From Hungatella effluvii (GTDB lineage Bacteria > Bacillota > Clostridia > Lachnospirales > Lachnospiraceae): a stretch of DNA of 64,000 nucleotides. The notes under the pieces were generated by a model, which searched no databases, had not been told where the DNA came from, and saw nothing but the letters and a program-made list of their open reading frames with translations. Below, one piece after another: positions 1 through 7,752 of the stretch. Made by a program: the position numbers and the translations under genes. Each line of letters opens with the position of its first letter. Position 1 is the first letter of the stretch. The stretch lies in assembly GCF_003201875.1 (NCBI RefSeq), contig NZ_QJKD01000013.1:154993-218992 (forward strand). The letters are read 5' to 3'.

Positions 1-516
1 ATCCGTTGTTGCCTGTCCTGTCAATCGATAAAACAGTGCATCCTTTAAATGCATAATATACTTTGCATTCTTAAGGCTTTCGGGCTCCTGGCGATCCAGC
101 CATTTGATAACGCAGGGCTGATTGCCCGTAAAAATCCGCGTTCCTGACTGTTCAAAGACAGTCCGTGCTGTTCCGTCTGCCGACCACTGTTCAAATTCTT
201 CATGACCTCTTCCGTCGCAGAAACAACAGCCTCTTCTGACAGGCTCTCCTTTTTCGTCAATCAGCCAGGCTCCATCTCCTTGTGCTGTAATTCCGATTCC
301 TGTGATAGAATCACCACCGAATTTCTTTGTGATAGCCTGAACAGAGCATACTGCTTTTTCCCATATCTCATTTAAATCTTCTTCAAACCAATTTTCCTGT
401 TCACAGACAGCGGTTAAAGGGAATCCCTGTTTCATGATTTCTTCCCCTTTCGTATTAAAAAGAACCGCTTTAATCCCGGATGTACCAGAATCCAGCCCTA
501 TTATGTATTTTTCCAT
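1..516 (-). CDS. FGGY-family carbohydrate kinase, C-terminus cut by the window edge
   Basis: Only the first 172 residues are in the window; the gene runs off the left edge. The N-terminus reads MEKYIIGLDSGTSGIKAVLF, the phosphate-1 motif of the FGGY sugar-kinase fold, which phosphorylates ketoses or polyols with ATP in the cytoplasm. A GGAGGGG ribosome binding site sits just before the ATG at 516. The stop of the epimerase gene upstream is 16 bases away, so the two are almost certainly cotranscribed. With the aldolase on the other strand this suggests a path of epimerisation, phosphorylation and aldol cleavage of a ketose. The substrate (L-xylulose, D-tagatose, L-ribulose or other) cannot be told from this part. 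Confidence 0.85.
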   Translation of the reverse strand, partial: MEKYIIGLDSGTSGIKAVLFNTKGEEIMKQGFPLTAVCEQENWFEEDLNEIWEKAVCSVQAITKKFGGDSITGIGITAQGDGAWLIDEKGEPVRRGCCFCDGRGHEEFEQWSADGTARTVFEQSGTRIFTGNQPCVIKWLDRQEPESLKNAKYIMHLKDALFYRLTGQATTD

Positions 517-532
517 CTGCCCCTCCTGACAG

Positions 533-1402
533 TCATGATTCCATAAGACCTTTGATATAAGCGAGTCCTTCCTTCGCCATCTCATCCATTCTCTTATCAT
601 CTGCCTGATTTGTCATATCCCGCCAGATATTACTGTCTCTCGATACAGTGCCTCCTGTCCTGACTAACGGTTCCAGGGTAATGGTTTTCTGATAACCAAT
701 CTCCTTTAATCCTTTAGCTACCTGATCCCAGGCCATCATACCCCCTCCATATGGAACCACTCTGTTGTTTTCCCCTGCATGGAAATGACCAAGCTTTTCT
801 CCCGCTCCTATGATCGCATCATACATTGAGGCTTCTTCTATATTCATGTGGAATGTATCAAGAAGAATGTTGACATTTGGGCTGTTCACTTCTTTGACGA
901 GATCGACTGCCTCTGCTGATGTATTAAGCAGAAAATTTTCGAACCGGTTCGTAATCTCCAGATTATAGGAAATGCCATATTCTTCCGCTACCTTCCCAAG
1001 CTCCTTCAGGCTTTTTATACTGGATTTTGTTTTTTCTGCTTTTCTTTCATATTCCGAGAAATCCGCCCATGCACAATAATTGATCCCTGAAAAATTTTTC
1101 CCGCCTAAAAAGTGTACCTTTTCTAATATCTGTTTCAAATATTCAACTCCGGCTCTGCGCACACCATCATCTTCTGATGAAATATCATGATCCTTTCCCA
1201 GTCCGATGAGAAAACTCAATTCTATCTTTCTCTCCTCTGCCGCTGCTTTTACTTCTTCTAATTTCTTCTGTGGAAGCGTAAGAAGCAGGGGAGTAAAAAT
1301 TTCCAGTACATCAAAGCCGCAATTGGCTGCCCGCTCAATTGTTTTTATATACTCCCCTTCCCAATCCTTGGACCAGTATGCATACACAATTCCATATTTC
1401 AT
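533..1402 (-). CDS. Sugar phosphate isomerase/epimerase, D-psicose (allulose)/tagatose 3-epimerase-like
   Basis: A 289-residue TIM-barrel protein of the xylose-isomerase-like (AP endonuclease 2) superfamily. Its length and motifs fit the D-psicose/D-tagatose 3-epimerase group, which interconverts C3 epimers of free ketoses using a divalent metal. The four metal/catalytic acids expected for this group are visible in order: Glu in LEITNRFENF (about residue 150), Asp in LLDTFHMNIEE (about 182), His in GHFHAGENNR (about 208) and Glu in TLEPLVRTGG (about 243). It is the first gene of a minus-strand operon with the FGGY kinase and faces the class II aldolase across a shared control region. Family assignment is firm; the exact sugar is inferred. 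Confidence 0.85.
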   Translation of the reverse strand: MKYGIVYAYWSKDWEGEYIKTIERAANCGFDVLEIFTPLLLTLPQKKLEEVKAAAEERKIELSFLIGLGKDHDISSEDDGVRRAGVEYLKQILEKVHFLGGKNFSGINYCAWADFSEYERKAEKTKSSIKSLKELGKVAEEYGISYNLEITNRFENFLLNTSAEAVDLVKEVNSPNVNILLDTFHMNIEEASMYDAIIGAGEKLGHFHAGENNRVVPYGGGMMAWDQVAKGLKEIGYQKTITLEPLVRTGGTVSRDSNIWRDMTNQADDKRMDEMAKEGLAYIKGLMES

Positions 1403-1568
1403 TTACGTTTTCCTCCTTTTATTATTTGTTTTCCAATTGATACTTTCATATTATCACACGACGTTTTATTTTACAATATTTTATTTTTGTTTTCCAATTA
1501 TTATTCTTGACTTTTTTTGTATTATGATAAATAATAAGGATAAAAGAAAGAATAGGGGGTAAAATGAT
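1403..1568. promoter_or_regulatory. Divergent promoter region with two 14-bp direct repeats
   Basis: The 166-bp gap between the divergent epimerase and aldolase genes is very AT-rich. The sequence TTTGTTTTCCAATT occurs perfectly at 1425-1438 and again at 1486-1499, 61 bases apart start to start. A good promoter for the plus-strand aldolase is TTGACT at 1507-1512, a 17-base spacer and AATAAT at 1530-1535, so the second repeat lies directly upstream of the -35 box. The first repeat lies about 22 bases before the epimerase start, where it could cover its promoter or leader. Two copies in a divergent sugar-gene promoter look like operators for a local regulator; that regulator is not in view. Confidence 0.6.
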
Positions 1569-2234
1569 ATGGACTATTTTAGGGAAAGAAATTTGATAAT
1601 TGAAACCTGCTTATGGCTGCAAGAAAAGGAGCTGGTAATCGGTACGTGGGGAAATGTTAGTCTTCGTCTGAACAATAATCTTATCTTAGTAACGCCCAGC
1701 CGTGTTGAATATGAAGAAATGGTTCCGGAAGATCTCGTCATTGTTGATATGGCAGGAAAGAAAATATCCGGATTCAGGGCTCCAACATCAGAGATGCACA
1801 TTCACAGGCTAATTTATGCGGCAAGGTCTGACATTCAGGCTATTATCCACTGTCACCCCTGCTATGCTTCAGCCATGTGTGCTTCCGGCCATTCTATTCC
1901 GCCCATCTTAGAAGAGATGACACAATTAATTGGAGGCGAAATCCCTATTACACAGAAATATATACGAGCGGGAGAACACCTCGCACTTGCTGAAGAAACC
2001 GTTCATGCACTCGGTCAGCAAAATGCAGTCCTGATTGCTAATCATGCCCCCGTCTGCTGCGGCAGATCCCTGTCTGAAGCAAAAATCTGCTGTCTGGTTA
2101 CAGAAAAAGCTGCAAAATGTTACCTTTCGATCTCCGGTCACCATCAGGTATTTAGAATTCCTGATGATATGGCGAGAACAGAGCATCACCGATATCTTTT
2201 TGAATATGGGCATGAAGAAGGGAGTAAATCATGA
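1569..2234 (+). CDS. Class II aldolase/adducin-family protein (fuculose/rhamnulose-phosphate aldolase-like)
   Basis: A 221-residue cytoplasmic enzyme of the zinc-dependent class II aldolase / ribulose-5-phosphate 4-epimerase family. Visible marks are GTWGNVSLRL and TPSRVEYEEM near the N-terminus (substrate phosphate site), SEMHIHRLIY with the catalytic Glu, HCHPCYASAM with two zinc His, and NHAPVCCG with the third zinc His. Length matches bacterial L-fuculose-1-phosphate aldolase (about 215). It likely cleaves a ketose-1-phosphate made by the divergent kinase into DHAP and an aldehyde. The ATG at 1569 follows an AGGGGG box; an ATG five bases upstream is out of frame. The stop overlaps the next start by four bases (ATGA). 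Confidence 0.85.
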   Translation: MDYFRERNLIIETCLWLQEKELVIGTWGNVSLRLNNNLILVTPSRVEYEEMVPEDLVIVDMAGKKISGFRAPTSEMHIHRLIYAARSDIQAIIHCHPCYASAMCASGHSIPPILEEMTQLIGGEIPITQKYIRAGEHLALAEETVHALGQQNAVLIANHAPVCCGRSLSEAKICCLVTEKAAKCYLSISGHHQVFRIPDDMARTEHHRYLFEYGHEEGSKS

Positions 2235-2581
2235 AGCAAACCTTGAACCGTATTAATGTATCTCATTCATTTATGAAGCGGCTTCATAATTTTAAAATGA
2301 TACATGAAAAGACAATACTTTTTAATCGGAAAGAAAAAATAAATCGGTTATATAAAAAAATATACACAGAATCAGAAAGCACGATAAAATGCGGAATAAA
2401 AAATGAACCAGACAGCGTTACCATAAGAATTCTGACAAAGGAATTTATGGCTAGTGATGATACGCCTGCCTTGTTTGAGCTCATCCATTTATCTGATACC
2501 ATCTATATTAAATCCATAAGGAAACGCACTTTAGTTGAATTATGGTTTCGTTGTTGGAAATGGTCTGGCAACTCAATTTAA
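2231..2581 (+). CDS. Unrecognised protein, possibly frameshifted near its C-terminus
   Basis: A 116-codon frame coupled by an ATGA overlap to the aldolase, lysine-rich and AT-rich, with no membrane segment or motif I recognise. The last residues (about LWFRCWKWSGNSI) look unnatural. A neighbouring frame reads NYGFVVGNGLATQFKCRYQQ onward from about 2538 to a stop at 2619-2621, inside the terminator stem, where an operon's last gene often ends. This suggests a single-base frameshift near 2535, making it a recently broken gene or a sequencing error, but I cannot prove it. Its coupling to the aldolase suggests a role in the same sugar pathway. No function is proposed. Confidence 0.5.
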   Translation: MKQTLNRINVSHSFMKRLHNFKMIHEKTILFNRKEKINRLYKKIYTESESTIKCGIKNEPDSVTIRILTKEFMASDDTPALFELIHLSDTIYIKSIRKRTLVELWFRCWKWSGNSI

Positions 2582-2610
2582 ATGCAGATATCAACAGGAT
2601 GGACTTACAA

Positions 2611-2652
2611 AAAGGCTATAGAAATTGAATCCTATAGCCTTTCGCATTTTTT
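2611..2652. terminator. Bidirectional rho-independent terminator
   Basis: An 11-bp perfect stem (AAAGGCTATAG at 2611-2621 with CTATAGCCTTT at 2632-2642) is followed by CGCATTTTTT on the plus strand and by TTTTTG on the minus strand. It ends the aldolase operon and, from the other side, the spoVA operon. Confidence 0.85.
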
Positions 2653-3004
2653 ATTTCATCTTCGGCTTAAAAATCACCGACCCCAGATACCCAAAGATCA
2701 GCGCTCCCGAGATTCCCACCGCACTGGCGGTGAAGCCGCCTTCAAAAATTCCCAGAAGTCCGTCCTCTCCCATGCTCTTCCACACGCCCTTCCAAAGCGT
2801 GTTACCGAATCCGAGCAATGGTACTGTGGCTCCGGCGCCTGCCCAGTCCGCAAACGGCTGATAGAGGCCCAGAGCGCCAAGAATTGTTCCGCTCACTACC
2901 AGCAACACCATGATCCGGCCCGGCATCAGCTTTGTGTTGTCCATCAGGATCTGAACCAGGGCGCAGATCACTCCGCCTACAAGAAATGCTTTTACAAATT
3001 CCAT
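2651..3004 (-). CDS. spoVAE: Stage V sporulation protein AE
   Basis: A 117-residue, strongly hydrophobic protein with three to four membrane segments, the size and pattern of SpoVAE (the SpoVAEb type). The segment VPLLGFGNTLWKGV is the SpoVAC/SpoVAE-family motif also present in SpoVAC of this operon. SpoVA proteins form the inner-spore-membrane channel that loads dipicolinic acid into the forespore and releases it at germination. It is the last gene of the operon, 29 bases after spoVAD, with a GGAG box before the ATG. It belongs to the sigma-G/sigma-F forespore programme by family knowledge; no promoter of its own is visible. Confidence 0.93.
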   Translation of the reverse strand: MEFVKAFLVGGVICALVQILMDNTKLMPGRIMVLLVVSGTILGALGLYQPFADWAGAGATVPLLGFGNTLWKGVWKSMGEDGLLGIFEGGFTASAVGISGALIFGYLGSVIFKPKMK

Positions 3005-3033
3005 CGTTATCTCCTTTCTGCCAAAGGCTTGTT

Positions 3034-4047
<1,014 letters not shown>

Positions 4048-4280
4048 TCTGTCATTCACTCCATTTCTCTGTAAACCGTATTTTTCAAAAAAGAGTACTG
4101 CTTGCCGGATTCCTGCACCGGAGCGCGGCCGCTTATACGGCCATATTTCCTCAGCGCGGCAGTACGCTGTTTCTCTCTTCCCTGCTACTTTCTCCATTTT
4201 CCTTTTTTTCTATTCATCCGCCGCAAATCATTCACCATAAACCAGTCATAAAAGGCCGGCTGTCTCACTTCACTCGCTCC

Positions 4281-4310
4281 AAAAGAAAATGCCCCGGCGG
4301 GACCGCCGGG
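4281..4310 (-). terminator. GC-rich hairpin between spoVAC and spoVAD
   Basis: CCCGGCG at 4293-4299 pairs with CGCCGGG at 4304-4310 across a four-base loop. On the minus strand the stem is followed by ATTTTCTTTT. It sits in the unusually long (303-base) gap between spoVAC and spoVAD and could attenuate transcription into spoVAD/AE. The rest of the gap holds only the open but atypical upstream extension of the spoVAD frame. Confidence 0.5.
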
Positions 4311-4350
4311 ACAGAGACTGCTGATAAAGAAGCCGTTTTCGCTTACAAGA

Positions 4351-4803
4351 CTAAAAAATGCCCACCCACCGGCCGATCCAATAAAGGATGCCGAGGACCC
4401 AGCTGCTTAAGATTCCGTATAAAATAACAGGTCCTGCAATGGTAAATATCTTGCATCCGATACCGAATACCTGGCCTTCCGCCTTGAATTCCACGGCAGG
4501 TGCCACCACCGAGTTGGCAAAGCCCGTGATCGGGACGAGGGCGCCTGCGCCGCCGAATTTCACGATCTTCGGGTAAATGTTAAGCCCCGTTAAAATAACG
4601 CTTCCCGCGATTAAGACCAGGAGCGTCCAGGAGGCCGCGGTATCCTTGTCCATCCCGCTGTTCATGAACCAGGTGCTCACCAATTGTCCAATGGTGCAGA
4701 TAGCGCCTCCCACAAGGAAAGCCTTCACGATACTCAGCCATTTGTTGTGGACCGGCGTGACCTCTTTTACATAGGCATCGTATGCCTGTTTGTTAATCTC
4801 CAT
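4351..4803 (-). CDS. spoVAC: Stage V sporulation protein AC
   Basis: A 150-residue membrane protein matching SpoVAC in length and pattern: a charged N-terminus (YVKEVTPVHNKWLSIVKAFL), several membrane segments, and the shared SpoVAC/E motif VPITGFANSVVAPAVEFKAEG. SpoVAC acts as a mechanosensitive channel component for dipicolinic acid movement across the inner spore membrane. A GGAGG box precedes the ATG at 4803. It follows spoVAB by 23 bases in the operon. Confidence 0.94.
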   Translation of the reverse strand: MEINKQAYDAYVKEVTPVHNKWLSIVKAFLVGGAICTIGQLVSTWFMNSGMDKDTAASWTLLVLIAGSVILTGLNIYPKIVKFGGAGALVPITGFANSVVAPAVEFKAEGQVFGIGCKIFTIAGPVILYGILSSWVLGILYWIGRWVGIF

Positions 4804-4826
4804 ATTTTACCTCCGATTCCTGTTTT

Positions 4827-5252
4827 CTACTGTCCGAAATTACCCGTGAAATATACGAGTGAACCAATGAGCTTGCCAAGACCGATGGCCAGGATCACGT
4901 ACTGAAGTCCCACGGCCAGATGAATTCTCCTGCTGATAACCGGCAGGGCCTTTAAAGTCTCCGCCAGAGACATGACGAGACAGCCGACAAAGATTCCGAC
5001 TGCCAGCCCGTAGATCCCCAGGAACACATTCCCGCCCATGTGGATCGGGATCTCATAGATATCGGATACGTTTCCCAGTACACCGCCTATGATAATGACC
5101 GTCTCATACAGAAAAATGTGTTTATTTGTATGGGTCTTTCCAATCAGCCGCGGAAAAACGCCGATGATTGCCAGAAATGCAAAAACGCCGGCTGCTATGA
5201 CGCCGCCGGCGCTAAGCCCCAGAAATACGAGAAATAACTGCTTAAGAAACAT
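4827..5252 (-). CDS. spoVAB: Stage V sporulation protein AB
   Basis: A small membrane protein of about 141 residues with four to five hydrophobic segments, typical of SpoVAB, a component of the forespore SpoVA machinery. The frame is open to 5279 but the ATG at 5252 (MFLKQLFLVFLGLSAGG) is chosen because GGAGCAGG lies properly upstream and the protein then has the family length. The start lies inside the last codons of spoVAA (stop at 5242), so the two are translationally coupled. Confidence 0.9.
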   Translation of the reverse strand: MFLKQLFLVFLGLSAGGVIAAGVFAFLAIIGVFPRLIGKTHTNKHIFLYETVIIIGGVLGNVSDIYEIPIHMGGNVFLGIYGLAVGIFVGCLVMSLAETLKALPVISRRIHLAVGLQYVILAIGLGKLIGSLVYFTGNFGQ

Positions 5253-5868
5253 CAATGTCCTGCTCCTTTCTGCCGTCATTCTGAATCAGGGTCTTGCTGA
5301 CATTGTCCTCGTAAAGGCGCATTTCCACCTCCAGCGGCGTCGGATCCGTATTGATTTTGAACTTTGCAAAATGGTTGAAGAATCCTACAATTCCCAGCGC
5401 CAGTCCTACGGAATAGCTCACCTCCAGGATCGTGAATCCGGTGGATTCCTTTCCCATAATGATCCGGTAAATCTCGCTGAAGACATCCGTCACACTGACA
5501 TCGTTGTTAAAGGTCATGATGGCAAAGGACGCGCCGCAGAAACAGATAATACAGACAAATATGGTCTTAATCCATTCCCAGGCCCAGTTCGGGGACTTCG
5601 GCCGGTGGTAATCGATGATAAAATCCACCTTACCCACATTGTTGACAGTAATCGTCGGATCCATCTCCGTGATCTTCTTAATCACATCCAGCGTGCTCTC
5701 CACGTAACGTTTATCTCTGTCCAAATGAATCGTTTTAATGCGCAGGGCGCTGCACTTGTTCGTTACGGCGGAATCATCGCTGTAGACCGTCGCCACATCC
5801 TTTAACTGAATCTCCTTATGATGGACCTCAGTAATCTCGCTGATGTTTAGATAGACAGTCTTGCTCAT
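5242..5868 (-). CDS. spoVAA: Stage V sporulation protein AA
   Basis: A 208-residue protein: a soluble N-terminal half (about 1-105) followed by two membrane segments (IKTIFVCIICFCGASFAIM and TILEVSYSVGLALGIVGFF), with RPKSPNWAWEWIK just before the first, a clear SpoVAA signature. It is part of the inner-spore-membrane dipicolinate channel complex. The ATG at 5868 is chosen because it forms an ATGA overlap with the small upstream gene; the frame is open 38 codons further upstream only as arginine-rich shadow sequence of that gene. Confidence 0.92.
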   Translation of the reverse strand: MSKTVYLNISEITEVHHKEIQLKDVATVYSDDSAVTNKCSALRIKTIHLDRDKRYVESTLDVIKKITEMDPTITVNNVGKVDFIIDYHRPKSPNWAWEWIKTIFVCIICFCGASFAIMTFNNDVSVTDVFSEIYRIIMGKESTGFTILEVSYSVGLALGIVGFFNHFAKFKINTDPTPLEVEMRLYEDNVSKTLIQNDGRKEQDIDVS

Positions 5869-6026
5869 ATTCTCATCTGCCCCGCTTTCCGGATGAGTTC
5901 TACCAGCGTTCCATCCATTTCGCCGCCGTCCGGCACCGCGGCGATTAAGTACCATACAATGGCGGCCACAGCGATCAGGCATACGACAAGGAGTGCAATT
6001 CCCAGCTTATGTTTCATGGATTCCAT
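5865..6026 (-). CDS. Small single-pass membrane protein inside the sigF-spoVA operon
   Basis: A 53-codon gene, MESMKHKLGIALLVVCLIAV at its start, with one clear membrane helix (about residues 8-30), followed by an acidic then basic tail ending GQMRI. An AAGGATG box lies upstream of the ATG at 6026. Its TGA overlaps the spoVAA ATG by four bases, the strongest sign that it is real. It follows sigF by 64 bases. I do not recognise a family. Position implies forespore expression, perhaps as a partner of the SpoVA complex or a modulator at the forespore membrane; that is inference. Confidence 0.7.
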   Translation of the reverse strand: MESMKHKLGIALLVVCLIAVAAIVWYLIAAVPDGGEMDGTLVELIRKAGQMRI

Positions 6027-6090
6027 ACGTGCTCACATCCTTTTCTTTCACTTTTCATGAGTAGTATGAGCCGTATGAAGTATTTATATT

Positions 6091-6813
6091 CTATATTTTT
6101 TCGCGCATCTGCTTTAAAATCTTTTTTTCAAGACGGGAAACCTGGACCTGAGAGATACCGAGACGCGTTGCAATCTGGCTCTGGGTTTCATTATAATAAT
6201 ACCTTCTGACAATGATTTCCCGGTCCTTATCGGAGAGCTCAGTCAGCAGCTCCCGCAGCACCATACGGTTTAGCAGTTCCTCCTGGGCAGAGTTTTCCTC
6301 CTCGATCTTGTCGATGAGCAGAATGCTGTTTTCATCATTTTTATTGACCGTCCGGTAGAGCGATTCCACCTCCGCTCCGGCCTCGATGGACGCCGCCACT
6401 TCCTCCTTGCTGGCCCCGATCTCTCCGGCAATTTCCTCGATGGTCGGTTCCCGTCCAAGGGTAAAGTTTAAAGCCTCTCTGACACATTTTACACGGGTGC
6501 CCATCTCCTTGATGGAGCGGCTGACCTTAATCATGCCGTCATCTCTTAAAAAGCGCTTGATCTCTCCTGTTATCATGGGGACCGCATAGGTGGAGAATTT
6601 AACCTCGAAAGACATGTCGAACTTGTCGATGGCTTTCATAAGGCCGATGCTTCCTATCTGAAATAAATCCTCCGGATCATATCCCCGTCCTGTAAATCTT
6701 CGCACAATGCTCCAGATCAGTCCCATATTCTCGGTGACGAGACGGTCGCGTGCTTCTTTATCTCCTTCGTGAGCCATTTCTATTAATCTCATGGTCTCAT
6801 CCATAGGACTCAC
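6091..6813 (-). CDS. sigF: RNA polymerase sporulation sigma factor F
   Basis: A 240-residue sigma-70-type factor. Region 2 shows DPEDLFQIGSIGLMKAIDKF and FSTYAVPMITGEIKRFLRDD, region 3 SRSIKEMG and LGREPTIEEIA, and region 4 SDKDREIIVRRYYYNETQSQ followed by an HTH (IATRLGISQVQVSRLEKKIL). This is SigF, which directs early forespore transcription and is held inactive by SpoIIAB. The gene begins with GTG at 6813 in a GTGA overlap with the spoIIAB stop; an in-frame ATG at 6804 is the alternative. Its place right after spoIIAA-spoIIAB is diagnostic. Confidence 0.96.
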   Translation of the reverse strand: MSPMDETMRLIEMAHEGDKEARDRLVTENMGLIWSIVRRFTGRGYDPEDLFQIGSIGLMKAIDKFDMSFEVKFSTYAVPMITGEIKRFLRDDGMIKVSRSIKEMGTRVKCVREALNFTLGREPTIEEIAGEIGASKEEVAASIEAGAEVESLYRTVNKNDENSILLIDKIEEENSAQEELLNRMVLRELLTELSDKDREIIVRRYYYNETQSQIATRLGISQVQVSRLEKKILKQMREKI

Positions 6814-7244
6814 CCGTTAATCTTCTTTTTCATGGTCACAACGGTACCCTTGTCCGGTTCTGACTCCACACGCACCTCGTCCATAAACGCTTCCATAAAG
6901 GAGAATCCCATGCCGGATCGTTCTCCCTCTGGATCGGTGGTAAACATCGGTTCCATCGCCTGCACAATATTGGGAATCCCGATTCCCGTATCCCTCACAG
7001 TCACAGTCAGCTCCTGTTTCAGTATCTCCACCTCGAGATAGATGATCCCTCCGTTTCCCTGATAACCATGTATCACCGCATTCGTCACAGCTTCCGACAC
7101 CGCGGTCTTTACGTCGTCCAACTCCTCCAGCGTCGGATTCATCCGAGCCATAAATACGGACACCACAACCCTTGCAAACTCTTCGTTCCGGGACAGGCTC
7201 TCAATTTCCATTCTCAAAACTTCTGGTCTGTTTTCTTCTAACAT
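6810..7244 (-). CDS. spoIIAB: Anti-sigma F factor and serine kinase
   Basis: A 144-residue GHKL-fold protein that binds SigF and also phosphorylates SpoIIAA. The N box EAVTNAVIHGY, G1 box DTGIGIPN and G2 box ERSGMGFSFM are all present. The frame is open to 7286, but the ATG at 7244 is chosen because GGAGGAAGAC lies just upstream and the length then equals the family norm of about 146. It starts 10 bases after the spoIIAA stop. Confidence 0.95.
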   Translation of the reverse strand: MLEENRPEVLRMEIESLSRNEEFARVVVSVFMARMNPTLEELDDVKTAVSEAVTNAVIHGYQGNGGIIYLEVEILKQELTVTVRDTGIGIPNIVQAMEPMFTTDPEGERSGMGFSFMEAFMDEVRVESEPDKGTVVTMKKKING

Positions 7245-7254
7245 GTCTTCCTCC

Positions 7255-7596
7255 TCAACCTGTGACTGCATCTTCCTTTGAGTCATATAATTTCATTAAT
7301 TTTAAAATGCCGCCCATTTTCAGTATTCTGAGCACCTGGGCTCCCGCTCCGTAGATCGTCACCTTTCCTCCGCTCCGGGCCATCTGCTTGTATCGGTTTA
7401 ACAACACTCCAATCCCTGAAGAATCCATAAATCCGGTTCCCGAGAAATCAAACACAATGCGGTTAATATAATTTTCCGAAAGGATCAGATCGGTTTCATA
7501 TTTTAAGCCGGTGCAGTTGTGGTGATCCAGCTCCTCCGGCAGGTGGACAATCAGCACATGGCCGTCCGCCTCATAGGTAAATAGTGGCTTGTTCAT
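7255..7596 (-). CDS. spoIIAA: Anti-sigma F factor antagonist
   Basis: A 113-residue STAS-domain protein, the partner-switch component that, when dephosphorylated by SpoIIE, captures SpoIIAB and frees SigF. The phosphorylated serine lies in FDFSGTGFMDSSGIGVL. A GGAGAA box lies before the ATG at 7596; the frame extends upstream for 17 more codons without family resemblance. It opens the sporulation operon. I looked for a sigma-H promoter in 7597-7690 and saw no convincing match. Confidence 0.94.
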   Translation of the reverse strand: MNKPLFTYEADGHVLIVHLPEELDHHNCTGLKYETDLILSENYINRIVFDFSGTGFMDSSGIGVLLNRYKQMARSGGKVTIYGAGAQVLRILKMGGILKLMKLYDSKEDAVTG

Positions 7597-7683
7597 AGTT
7601 CTCCTTTCCAAAAAGAATCCCGCTTGCCGGACTCTTTGTTCTATCACAGAGCTTTTTGTGTAACAGGAGCACTTTCCTGCTGC

Positions 7684-7738
7684 ACAAAAAAAGACACGGC
7701 AAAAGAGCTCTCTTTCTCTTCTGTCGTGTCTTCCTTTT
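7684..7738 (-). terminator. Rho-independent terminator after the TPR gene
   Basis: AAGACACGGC at 7691-7700 pairs with GTCGTGTCTT at 7723-7732, with further pairing inside. The minus-strand transcript runs from the stem into TTTTTTT. It separates the TPR gene from the sporulation operon. Confidence 0.75.
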
Positions 7739-7752
7739 TACGCAAGGCAGTA

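Noticed and set aside
1206..1562. A 118-codon plus-strand frame opposite the epimerase gene
   Set aside because: It runs antisense to a firm gene and into the AT-rich promoter region, with no protein resemblance and no binding site.
6009..6209. Plus-strand frame across the sigF 3' end
   Set aside because: Antisense to sigF and to the small membrane gene; no coding signs.
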